A program made the position numbers and the translations under genes. Below the pieces are notes generated by a model that saw only the letters and a program-made list of their open reading frames with translations, made no database searches and was not told where the DNA came from. A stretch of 18,326 bases of DNA from Fennellomyces sp. T-0311 (taxonomy: Eukaryota > Mucoromycota > Mucoromycetes > Mucorales > Lichtheimiaceae), in contig JALLLT010000133.1 in the NCBI GenBank assembly GCA_025266875.1, positions 1 to 18,326 on the forward strand, given 5' to 3'. Positions 9,716 through 17,366 of this stretch are shown here, one piece after another (position 1 is the stretch's first letter; each line of letters opens with the position of its first letter).

Positions 9716-10040
9716 TGTTATGACGTCTCTGGTTCTTAAGGGAGGCTGATAATCGTTGTGACACTAACTTCCTAATTAAGTTCAGATAAATGTCAAGTCC
9801 AGACATATATCAAAATCCAAATACTTGCCAGGAACCAGATTCAGTCCGATATCCAGATATGATCAAAAACCTATATTTTATAAAAAGTCTAGATATAAGA
9901 AATTGTATAGACTGGATAAGTGTCTGAGGAAAGGTATAAATAGAGCGTGTCAGTTATCTGTAAAGCTTAGTTCTTCCCAACATAAAGTTTTCTCTACATA
10001 AACTTCTTTTTATCTTGACCTTATCTGTCCTATCTCAACA
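9716..10040 (+). mobile_element. LTR-like segment (possible solo LTR)
   Basis: The segment starts TGTTATGACG after a purine run resembling a polypurine tract and ends CTCAACA, giving TGTT...AACA ends. It holds a TATAAATA box at 9935-9942, followed by a pyrimidine-rich stretch of about 100 bp, as in the R-U5 part of an LTR. No open reading frame follows the TATA box. A shorter end at 9979 would give a 5-bp duplication ACATA (9711-9715 and 9980-9984), but it leaves too little room after the TATA box. The boundaries are therefore unresolved. Confidence 0.35.
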
Positions 10041-10530
10041 AGAGTCGACAATTTGATAATTCCTTTTTAAGATACTACCGCAGTTTGGCAATGAATATAA
10101 GACTAATTCTTGAAGAACTTCTGCATATATTAACACTAACTTTTATAGGTTACTAACTTTTACATAGAATCTTGATAAGAAATATTTGAGACAATTCATT
10201 ATTGTCAATTTTTAGTTGTGTCTAAGTCATACAAGAACCGACATAACAGTATGTAACTGTGCTATCTGGTTGAATGTAAGTGATAGTAGGAATATGAAGA
10301 CAAATAGAAATCCTTTGAGACATGGATTTATTCTGAAGATCAGATCTCGCTCTACTATTCATTCAATAAAGCTTATATACTATTTTACTGCTATTGTACT
10401 ATGCGGTACAGGTACGTAGTACCATCCATGATTCTGAACACTTATTCAGCTGAGTGCAATTCTCGGTACTTGAATTCTTATCCGGGCTTAACTCCTTAAC
10501 CCCTTCTCGGTCTTAACTTCTGGACACCAC
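10041..10530. other. No gene seen; AT-rich spacer before the DDE-exonuclease remnant
   Basis: Short open frames here (for example 10216-10419) show no recognised domain. Any missing N-terminal half of the downstream transposase is not visible in this stretch. Confidence 0.5.
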
Positions 10531-11806
10531 AGTAATGAATATGAAGAAGTACGACTCCAGCTTCTCATACCAACCAAATCTCTGTCTCATCTAAAACATG
10601 CATTTGATGGTATGCAAAACGCCTATCAGCTGTATAATCATGAAGAGCCTGCCATTTTCTTTACAGACAACCCGTCTGGAGACAAGAACATTCTTATTGG
10701 TGCGCTCCCGTCATTAACGAAGGATATTCAACCTCTGCAACTCGATGATACAGAAGGTAGAGCATACAGCGATTTGCCGCCTTTGGAAATTTCAGACGAC
10801 GTTATACATTGCCTGTCCAACCCCAGTGATATTGATACAAGCGCCAAAGCAATTCTCCAGAGGACAAAAGAAACAACAGCGACCGGTGATGTAGTAGAAC
10901 GCTCAATTGTCATTGGCTTTGATTGCGAGTGGCCCTATAGCAGAACACTGAACAGACAGGGCAAACTGGCAATGATCCAAGTTGCTTACGATGACCAAGT
11001 CGACATATATTGTGTTTCTTACTTAAGCCAACTACCTGATTCGCTCCGTCAGCTACTGGAAAGCAAACTTGTTGTAAAGGTTGGGAAAACCGTTGAAGGG
11101 GATTTAAAGAAGATTCAGAAAGACTTTGGCACTAGATATAAAGGCGGTTTGGACCTTACAGCTTACTGTAAGCGTCAAGGTGCAATCAAGGATGCACGCA
11201 ATGGCCTTGCAAAAATTTGTGCAGTAGTGCTGCGTCGTAGCTTGCCAAAGCCTGAAGATATACGATCTAATGACTGGGACAGTGCCAGCTTATCCGATGA
11301 ACAAAAGCATTATACTGCATTAGATGCCTTGGCTGAACTACTTGCTTACCAGACAATGGAGAAATATGGAGTTATTGGCGAGCAGCTAACACGACGTATA
11401 GAAGGTAAATTTCTATCGTACTCGTTTGTCATGTTTGATTTGCTGTACGTTGCTATTAACTGGAGGATAATGCTAGGATCACATGTATCATATAATCCTG
11501 GTTTGGCAACATTTGCTATTGCATATGGTGAACTTGAAAAACAACCAGCGCAGTTCCAAGGGAAAAAAGTCACAGAACCGAGCAGTCATGACCGTCAAAC
11601 AGATAGTGCTACCTGGTGCCACAAATGCATTTGGTGAATCACTTGCTATGCTTGGTCAAGTTCTGTTTAAGACCATTGTCAAGCTATCCGATCTGTTCAC
11701 TTATAAGCCAGTCGAAATAATCCAGCATTGTACTGAGCAACCAAATTTATCAACGCCCCAAGAAAATACTACATTGAGTGATGATACTGGCGAATCCAAT
11801 AAGTAG
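10531..11806 (+). pseudogene. Remnant of a fungal DDE transposase fused to a DEDDy 3'-5' exonuclease
   Basis: Coding similarity begins upstream of the first ATG (10612): from 10531 the same frame reads SNEYEEVRLQLLIPTKSLSHL, then FFTDNPSGDKN, which I recognise as the middle of a fungal RNase-H-fold transposase. A DnaQ/WRN-like exonuclease follows: IGFDCEWP (Exo I), KTVEGDLKKI (Exo II) and YTALDALAELL (Exo III, Tyr plus Asp). A likely intron runs from GTAAAT at 11405 to GCTAG at 11476; its removal keeps the frame. After the GGGAAAAAAG run near 11560 the frame ends (11637), but the +1 frame continues convincingly (NRAVMTVKQIVLPGATNAF) to 11806, so a homopolymer frameshift or an unrecognised splice is present. 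The 5' half, with the first catalytic Asp, is absent. I judge it a truncated copy. Confidence 0.75.
11405..11476 (+). other. Candidate intron (72 nt) in the exonuclease remnant
   Basis: The donor is GAAG|GTAAAT, an AAC branch-like site lies in CTATTAAC, and the acceptor is AATGCTAG. The length is a multiple of three, so the frame is open whether or not it is spliced. Translation of the segment is hydrophobic and unlike its surroundings. Confidence 0.45.
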
Positions 11807-11889
11807 GTCCTCACAAGGTGCGAATTTGCGCCGCTGAGAATAAATTGAGGTTGACCAAAAAAGGAATTGATACTACTTTTGGTAAACAA

Positions 11890-11919
11890 GAAAAAAACGG
11901 GGTCTACCCCATTTTTTTC
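11890..11919. repeat. 30-bp near-perfect palindrome
   Basis: GAAAAAAA at 11890-11897 and GGGGT at 11899-11903 are mirrored by ACCCC at 11906-11910 and TTTTTTTC at 11912-11919, with a single mismatch and a 2-nt centre. It lies between the exonuclease remnant and the Myb gene. It could be a transposon end or a junction of two ends; no partner copy is seen in this window. Confidence 0.6.
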
Positions 11920-12015
11920 CTCTGGCATATCCTAATTTAGTAATGCTAAAGTACCTATATCCTCATATCACGCACAATAAACTTCGCTTTCTTCATCATT
12001 CTATTCTCTTTCGAA

Positions 12016-12858
12016 ATGTCGCGACGCATTCAACCATTTAACCCAACGCTTCCTGGAATGAATCGGTTTGTTCTCAATGAGGACGTGCTGACGATAACCC
12101 CACCACCTGCAACAACTGCAACCGCCATTACTTCTACTAGCAATCGCGAGCCCATCCGTGAGGTATCACCTCGGGCTAGCACTGTGGAGATGAACGTCAC
12201 TGTGGAGACGGACATCGATGAAGCTGTCCTCGACAACATGCGCGTGCAGCCTGACCTTCCAAACGTCTATGGGCCTGTGGGAGGAAATGCCCGCATTAGT
12301 TGGAGTCCAGATACCATTGGGGCTCTTGTCGATCTTATGAAGCTTCGATACACTGCCTTCTTGAACTGCAAGGATGACCTGCTTCGAGTTGAGCTCTGGA
12401 ACAGCTTCTATGAGGATCTCAAAGAGATGATCATGAAAGATAGCTGCGAAAGGCCCGAGCAAGTGGCTTACTACCATCATTTCCTCCAGGCCATCGACAT
12501 GAACAAAGTCAGAAGCAAGTGGAAGGAGCTGAAGTCCACGTACACGACCATTCGTAACTGGTTCGGCTTAACTAGTATCGGCGGTACAGATCCCCGTATC
12601 ATATGGGAGTACTATAACGATATCGGCAAGATCACCAGGGATGATCCATCGATTCATTCCAAAATATCAATCGAATCGATGGACATTGGCGCCACCGGAA
12701 GGAGTGACATGAGGGTCCTTGCACGTCGCGAACCGTCTGACAAAGAGGATGCTGATGCCGAGGCTACGGAAGTGCCGAACCCTTCGCGCCATATGCCAAC
12801 TCCTCCGCCCTCATCACCAACACCAACCCCAGCACCAACCCCAGCACCATTTGCCTAG
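12016..12858 (+). CDS. Myb/SANT-like DNA-binding protein, 280 aa
   Basis: After a Thr/Ser-rich N-terminus (1-90) comes a trihelix-like Myb/SANT domain of about 110 residues. It has ISWSPDTIGALVDLM, a long insert, MNKVRSKWKELKSTYTTIRNWF, then GGTDPRIIWEYYNDI, the arrangement seen in Myb/SANT-like proteins of fungi and plants and in the accessory proteins of PIF/Harbinger transposons. The C-terminus is acidic, then rich in Pro, Thr and Ala with a short (PTPA) repeat. The ATG follows a CT-rich leader (CTTTCTTCATCATTC) like that of the 8764 gene. A Gypsy LTR begins 13 bp after the stop codon, so its 3' UTR is probably supplied by the retroelement. It may be a host regulator or an orphan transposon accessory gene; the sequence does not decide. 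Confidence 0.75.
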   Translation: MSRRIQPFNPTLPGMNRFVLNEDVLTITPPPATTATAITSTSNREPIREVSPRASTVEMNVTVETDIDEAVLDNMRVQPDLPNVYGPVGGNARISWSPDTIGALVDLMKLRYTAFLNCKDDLLRVELWNSFYEDLKEMIMKDSCERPEQVAYYHHFLQAIDMNKVRSKWKELKSTYTTIRNWFGLTSIGGTDPRIIWEYYNDIGKITRDDPSIHSKISIESMDIGATGRSDMRVLARREPSDKEDADAEATEVPNPSRHMPTPPPSSPTPTPAPTPAPFA

Positions 12859-12871
12859 GAGCCTGCATCAG

Positions 12872-12981
12872 TGTGGTAACGTGAACAAGAAAAGTAAGAG
12901 ACTCAGTAAGGTATTGTAAGAATCTGATATATCTTTATTTTGGTAGGAAGTTCACGTCTATTTATACTTTTGACGAGACAC
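12872..12981 (-). repeat. 3' LTR, distal part (end of U3, R, U5)
   Basis: Read on the minus strand this 110-bp piece has TATAAATA, then AATAAA, then T-rich sequence ending TTACCACA. This is the expected promoter and polyadenylation order of an LTR. It continues from 14784-14877 across the inserted TIR element; together they form an LTR of about 204 bp. Confidence 0.72.
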
Positions 12982-13009
12982 TCACCATGGGAAATAATCC
13001 GGACAATCC
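12982..13009 (+). repeat. Left terminal inverted repeat (28 bp)
   Basis: It is identical to the reverse complement of 14756-14783. Key words are CCATGGG and AATCCGGACAATCC. Confidence 0.9.
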
Positions 13010-13056
13010 GGCGCATCAGCGCATACTTTTTAATCTCAGTATATGTCCAGATTCCC

Positions 13057-13104
13057 TATATGGTAAAAAATCTGAAGTCTGCGTACTGATACCTTATATG
13101 GTAA
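13057..13104 (+). repeat. Left subterminal TATATGGTAA motif, two copies
   Basis: TATATGGTAA occurs at 13057-13066 and 13095-13104, 38 bp apart. Near-identical TATATGGCAA motifs, in the same orientation, occur near the right end of the element. Confidence 0.6.
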
Positions 13105-13173
13105 GAAATAGGCAGCCAATGCCATGTATCAGAAGACGCTTTTGCTCAATAAATCTTATTTGCGAAAAAAAAC

Positions 13174-13179
13174 TTTATT
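13174..13179 (-). terminator. Polyadenylation signal of the TIR-element gene
   Basis: AATAAA on the minus strand lies about 70 bp after the TGA at 13247-13249 of the gene ending there. This supports the minus-strand gene model. Confidence 0.55.
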
Positions 13180-13246
13180 GTAAAAAAAAACCTTCAGAAG
13201 GGATGGCTCTTTCTTTTTGGGCACGAGCAGATGGCCGGGATCGCCA

Positions 13247-14389
13247 TCACTGTACCTGTGGTTGTTGTGGTTGACGCTGTTGCTGTTGCTGTTGTTGTTG
13301 CCGGAGGGGAGCGAGGAAGGGATCGTACTCTTCATCTTCGTCCTCAAAAATGTCAATGCCATCGTCGTCAGTATCGCCAGCGTTGTCAGCACTATATATA
13401 TCGCGTTCTTCAAGTTAGGTCCAGTATTATCATCAGTTTGACAAAACATACGTGTTCCCCGCGGCTGCACTGCTGATTTCCCTATCAAATAATAATGAGT
13501 ATATAAAATACAAATACACCTTTTTTTATGCTTACCTTATGCTGACATGGAAGTCGACGCAGATGGAGTTGCTGCCACATCCTTATGGCCCATCCACAAA
13601 GCAACTCTGGACACAGTCGTTCGAGAGCTATTTTATAACAAGTTATCCATGGACTTACGATGCATATACTAGAAGCTAGTTAAATCTGAGCATGCCATAT
13701 GATATATCATTATACATACCTTCCATCCTGGTTGACTCGCATGCTTTTACCTTTTGGACAATAGACGTACTTGAGCCACAGCTGGCGGATGATGGCTCTA
13801 CTGAGCCAGTGATCTGTGCATCGTCCCAATGGCACCTTGTATACCTCTCGACTATGGGCTCAAAAGTCTTGTAATAGTTGGCGATGGCATCATCACCTAT
13901 ATACCTGTAGTTCGAGGCACGCAAGGTGTTGACGCACAGATCCCTCACGCCATGGCTCCACGCAACAACTTTAAGAAAGGTAAGAAGACTCTTTACACTT
14001 GCCTGGTTTGGCAGGGAACAGAACCTCTGCAGGAAATCAATGCAATGGTTGACCAGGACAGTCTGCTTTTTATCACCGGTGGTGGGGGCTGACTCAGCGC
14101 CACTATTAACATCTCTCGCTGGAGCATCTGCTGGCAGTGTGAACGTTGAGGCAATGTGATCCTCCTGAGTCTTGGTCAGCTTCCTCTGATCCAGCGCGAA
14201 TTCGTATTGCTGGTGTTGCTGCGGTTACTGCGCGACCAGACCCTCCAGCGCGGCGACCCATTTAGTCAACGTGCCAACCTGTTCACTCAAGGTTGACACC
14301 GTGTTGTTCAAGGCTGACAAAGCATCCAATGCCAAGATGAGCAAATCGCGCTCGGACATTCGAGTCAGGTCAGGATGAGAAGGATTCAT
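13247..14389 (-). pseudogene. Multi-exon gene of the TIR element, unknown function, with an in-frame stop
   Basis: The start is ATG at 14389, about 75 bp after a TATATAT box. Exon 1 (14389-13720) begins with a leucine-heptad, coiled-coil-like stretch (SALNNTVSTLSEQVGTLTKWV) and meets TAA at 14227-14225 in a CAG-rich tract, where CAA would be expected. The same frame then stays open for 168 more codons, through VLVNHCIDFLQRFCSLP and RYIGDDAIANYYKTFEPIVERYTRCHWDD, to a GTATGT donor at 13719. Putative introns are 13719-13676 (44 nt), 13535-13482 (54 nt) and 13451-13408 (44 nt, CTAAC branch). The last exon (13407-13247) gives an acidic segment (FEDEDEEYDPF) and a Gln-rich tail. Exon 2 cannot be read through cleanly in any frame I tried. 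No known family is recognised, and no catalytic motif. Confidence 0.6.
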
Positions 14390-14460
14390 TGGAAAAAGAA
14401 AGAGAAGTAAAATCAGTGGTCACGGCAAATGCGCAGCAGAAAAAAGTAAAATCTCGCCGC

Positions 14461-14467
14461 ATATATA
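14461..14467 (-). promoter_or_regulatory. TATA box of the TIR-element gene
   Basis: TATATAT on the minus strand lies about 75 bp upstream of the ATG at 14389, followed by a T/C-rich leader. Confidence 0.5.
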
Positions 14468-14512
14468 AACCGTATGGGCCGGATGGGCCTGATGCTGTTA
14501 CACTTGTCTGTG

Positions 14513-14604
14513 TATATGGCAATTTTTTTCATCGTGTTGCTACACCGTGTGTGTATATGGCAACTTTTTTCATCGTGTTGTTACACCATGTGTGTGTATG
14601 GCAA
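14513..14604 (+). repeat. 41-bp minisatellite near the right end of the TIR element
   Basis: TATATGGCAA recurs at 14513 and 14554, with a TGTATGGCAA variant at 14595, at an exact 41-bp spacing. Each is followed by a T-run and the first two also by CATCGTGTTG. A further TATATGGCAA is at 14718-14727, next to the terminal repeat. Subterminal repeats of this kind are often transposase-binding sites. Confidence 0.75.
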
Positions 14605-14755
14605 TTTTGCTTGTCGTGAGTGTCTTGAGTTTCCATACCTGGAACGACAAAGCTTTCTGTCTACCAGCTGTTACACGTGCCTTCCCTTTTTGACCTCTAT
14701 TCTTTCTCCGGTGTATATATATGGCAATTTTTTGTCCTGATGGGCTGGATTGTCT

Positions 14756-14783
14756 GGATTGTCCGGATTATTTCCCATGGTGA
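14756..14783 (-). repeat. Right terminal inverted repeat (28 bp)
   Basis: It is a perfect reverse complement of 12982-13009. The adjacent inner bases add an extra 9-bp unit before similarity to the left end resumes. Confidence 0.9.
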
Positions 14784-14877
14784 CTAGTAATTGTAAACCC
14801 GTGCTGCGCACTGATTGATGATTGATAAGCATTTTATCGATGGAGTATCGTCGTATAAGTTCGACTTGGATACCACA
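14784..14877 (-). repeat. 3' LTR, proximal part (U3 start)
   Basis: On the minus strand it starts TGTGGTATCCAAG directly after the polypurine tract and runs 94 bp to the insertion point of the TIR element. It continues at 12981-12872. Confidence 0.75.
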
Positions 14878-14889
14878 TCACCCCCTTCC
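14878..14889 (-). promoter_or_regulatory. Polypurine tract of the Gypsy element
   Basis: GGAAGGGGGTGA on the minus strand immediately precedes the LTR start TGTGGTA. It is the plus-strand primer site of reverse transcription. Confidence 0.75.
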
Positions 14890-14994
14890 AGGCTCTTTGC
14901 CGGTTGATTTTAAGTCCCTTTTCGCTTTTTGCGACCTTTTGTGGTATCTTGGGAGTTATTTCACTTATTTGTTTGCATTGGTGGTTGCAGCTTA

Positions 14995-16988
14995 TTAGCC
15001 TTTGGTAGGGAGACGCCTTGTCTTTCCCAATATCTTATACTCGTATTGTCCATTTTTGTCAAGTCTGTGTGACACTATGTTTTCTACCTCATATATTTGG
15101 TCGGCAGGGATTACTTCATCTTGCGAGATAAGCTTTAGATGCGATGGAGGTATATTGATGGGGAGTAATTCTCCTCGCTCATCTTTTAGTACATAAGAAC
15201 CGCCTTTTGTTTTGTGAACAACGGTAAACGGCCCTTCATAATCTGGGAATAGTTTGCCTCGTTTGTCCCTTACTCGTTTCATGACGTGACTATCGATGGG
15301 GAAGTCAACAAGTTGATTCTTTTTGTCAAAAGTTCCTTTTTGCTTGTTTGTCAACGCTTCGACTCGTTCTGCAATCGCTGGATATACAACTTCTGACATG
15401 TGCTCAATTCTTTGCAAAAAGTCTTTTCTGCTCATTGGTGGCAGTACCTCAGCATTACGGTAGTCTTCGAAATTATTTATCTTTTGTGCGAACATCAACG
15501 AGAACGGTGGCGTGTCCGTGCGTTTCGACACTTTTGCATTGATCGACAGCTGGACACTAGGCACGAATAAATCCCAATTCTTGTATACTCCTTTTACACG
15601 CGTTTTGGTGGCGCGCATGGACGTTTGTACTGCCCTTTCGGCAACTCCATTTGCTCTCAGGTGATACGGGCTTACCAAGCGATGTTCCATGTTGCTTGCT
15701 CTTGTGAATCTTTTCATGAGGTCATTTACGAATTCCGTACCATTATCCGATTGCAATACGGTTGGTAGGCCGAAGGTCATGAAGATCTGAACAAGTTCTT
15801 TCACAATCGTGTGCGACTGTTTGTCAGGTATTGGTTTTAGGATTACAAATCGAGTGCATACGTCAATCATGACTAGCAGGTAATTATTTCCATTTTGCGA
15901 CGTCGTTAAGGGTCCAGCAAGATCTATTGCCCAATGATCTCCTGGTAAGTATGCACGAACGGGCTTAAGTGGGTGGTACCCTTTCTTAGCGATATTGAAT
16001 TTCTGACACTCGTTGCATGCTTTTACGATTTCGACAGCTTCTTCTTTTAAGGATGGCCAGTGTAAACCATTGTTGTGGATTGCCTTTACCATGGCTTCAG
16101 CACCAAAGTGGCCAAACAGATGGGCTTTGTCAAGGATATTTTTGCATTCGTTTTCTGGAGGCTGGAACGTTTCGTCTTCTATTTTGGCAGCACGACTTAT
16201 CAGTTTCTTTTTCGGTACTTTACGTTTGTTACACAGTACGTATGGACGATCTTCACCCCCTTCCAGCGTTTGTTCCTCATTGAACAGGCGCGAAAGATTA
16301 TCGGCCAAAACATTCTGGATTCCAGGAAGGTAAATGACTTCAAAATTGTATCCCCCCAATGTCTCAAGATAATTTTGAAGGAGAGCGTTCAACTCTTTCT
16401 GAGTGTGAAGGTAAGACAGAGCCTTATGATCACACAACACTTTAAGAGTAGTGCAGCCCCAAATAAACTTGTGGAACTTCTTTAAGCCAAAAACAAGTGA
16501 TAATAGTTCTCTACGGGTGACAGAGTACTGTTTTTCACTTTTTGAAAGGGATCGTGCCGTGAAACCAATGATCATGATTTTGCCGTCTTTGTCTTTTTGG
16601 TATAATGCCGAGCCGATACCATTACGAGAGGCGTCGACGGCGAGGTATACATCCTTTGAATAATCGATTGGATGAAGAGCTGGTGCATGTGCGATTGCAT
16701 ACTTGACCTTTTCAAATGCTTTCGTGTGTCTGTCCGTCCATATTTTTTCCAAGGATCCAGCACTACGTAGCTCATCAAGAGGTGCGGTGAGTCTACTCAT
16801 TCCCAGCACACTATCTCACATATAATTGCAAATGCCAAGAAAACGCATCATGCCTTTTCCAGTCTTTGGAGGCTCCATTTCCAATAAGTTGGTAACCTTT
16901 CGTGGATCTAAGGTAATAGTTAATCCTGTACAGCAAAAGCCTAAAAGATAAACACGATTTTGTGCCCAGTGTGATTTCTTCAAGCTTA
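14995..16988 (-). pseudogene. Ty3/Gypsy pol: RT end, RNase H, integrase, start of a chromodomain
   Basis: The RT C-terminal part (RVYLLGF, TLDPRKV, MMRFLGICNYM) begins at the Harbinger border, and a TGA at 16818-16816 replaces a position that is usually Arg. From 16809 a 604-codon frame is open. It contains RNase H (YLAVDASRNGIGSALY, RRELLSLVFGLKKF, CDHKALSYL, NVLADNLSRL with the acidic residues present), an integrase zinc-binding HHCC (HLFGHFG, CNECQKF) and the core DDE (WAIDLAGPL, LQSDNGTEF, ANGVAERAV). The tail (FPDYEGPFTVVHKTKGGSYVL) ends in IYEVENIVSHRLDKNGQYEYKI, the first half of a chromodomain, after which the frame stops early; a one-base shift gives a further short open run. The premature stop and the Harbinger insertion make it non-functional as a whole. 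Confidence 0.88.
16986..16988. repeat. TTA target site of the Harbinger insertion
   Basis: TTA directly precedes the Harbinger end. PIF/Harbinger elements duplicate a 3-bp TWA target. The second copy lies outside the window. Confidence 0.65.
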
Positions 16989-17003
16989 GAGCATCTCCAG
17001 CGG
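16989..17003 (+). repeat. Left terminal inverted repeat of the Harbinger element
   Basis: GAGCATCTCCAGCGG is flanked by TTA. Only the left copy is inside the window, so the inverted partner cannot be verified. Confidence 0.7.
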
Positions 17004-17277
17004 ATTTGCTAAATTTTTGCTAAATTTGTTGAGCGCCAGTTTTAGTTTTGGCTAAAGGCAATATACATTTCCAGTGGAATCGCTATTTGGGAATTTGGAT
17101 AGTTGGAATGCAGCAGCGGTTTCGCTACTTTTTGAGTTAAATGAATCTTGTCTACACAGGTTAAATTGCATTGTCTGTTGTACTGTATGCTGAGATATTG
17201 TCTGATGCTATAGCTCTGTGATCGTTATCTGTGTTGGCTAAGGGGTTATTAATTGCTAAGCTCGTGAATGTGGTGTG

Positions 17278-17285
17278 TATATAAG
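17278..17285 (+). promoter_or_regulatory. TATA box of the Harbinger transposase gene
   Basis: TATATAAG lies about 82 bp before the ATG, with a CT-rich leader (CAGTATTCTTCTTTAC) between. Confidence 0.6.
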
Positions 17286-17366
17286 TAGTGGGATATCGTT
17301 TATCTAAAAAACTTTGAAGCCACTTCATTACTTCACAGTATTCTTCTTTACAAACCTTTTGCTATT

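Larger units (their letters stand above)
12982..14783. mobile_element. 1.8-kb terminal-inverted-repeat element of unknown family
   Basis: The ends are a perfect 28-bp inverted repeat, 12982-13009 and 14756-14783, beginning TCACCATGGGAAATAATCC. The right end carries one more copy of an internal 9-bp unit (AGACAATCC), after which the ends stay similar (CATCAG). The element splits a Gypsy LTR, which shows it is an insertion. I find no target-site duplication longer than one base, so the superfamily is not determined. It carries a minus-strand multi-exon gene with its own TATA box and poly(A) signal, and subterminal TATATGGYAA repeats. No transposase signature is visible, so it may be non-autonomous. 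Confidence 0.8.
12872..16988 (-). mobile_element. Ty3/Gypsy LTR retrotransposon, 3' part, split by two later insertions
   Basis: On the minus strand the order is end of RT, RNase H, integrase, polypurine tract, 3' LTR. The LTR begins TGTGGTATCC (14877, reading left) and ends TTACCACA at 12872, with 7-bp inverted ends TGTGGTA/TACCACA. The base string ATCAG at 12867-12871 is the expected target duplication; its mate lies outside the window. The LTR is interrupted by the TIR element 12982-14783, and the RT by a Harbinger starting at 16989. Gag, protease, most of RT and the 5' LTR would lie beyond the Harbinger, outside the window. Confidence 0.85.

Noticed and set aside
9711..9984. ACATA as a definite target duplication defining a 264-bp LTR
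   Set aside because: It would leave only about 37 bp after the TATA box, too little for the R and U5 regions. A 5-bp match among several candidate ends is easily chance.
10216..10419. 67-codon plus-strand ORF as the missing N-terminal part of the DDE transposase
   Set aside because: It has no similarity to the expected catalytic region and low-complexity, AT-driven codon use.
12719..12919. Overlapping plus-strand ORF ending in a Lys-rich tail, as a frameshifted C-terminus of the Myb gene
   Set aside because: Its Lys-rich end lies after 12872, inside the Gypsy LTR. The Myb stop at 12856-12858 precedes the LTR, so the tail is chance.
13231..13476. Plus-strand ORF with Val/Ala-rich and Arg-rich translation
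   Set aside because: It is the antisense shadow of the acidic, Gln-rich last exon of the minus-strand TIR-element gene (CAG/CAA repeats read backwards).
13452..13679. Plus-strand ORF over exon 2 of the TIR-element gene
   Set aside because: It has no domain. The TATA box, the poly(A) signal and the long open exon 1 all support the minus strand. I note that exon 2 itself remains unresolved.
12975..14795. TWA, TA, TTAA, 8-bp or 9-bp target duplication for the 1.8-kb TIR element
   Set aside because: Flanks on both sides were compared at several possible end positions and none match beyond one or two bases (the palindromic CCATGG makes short matches trivial).
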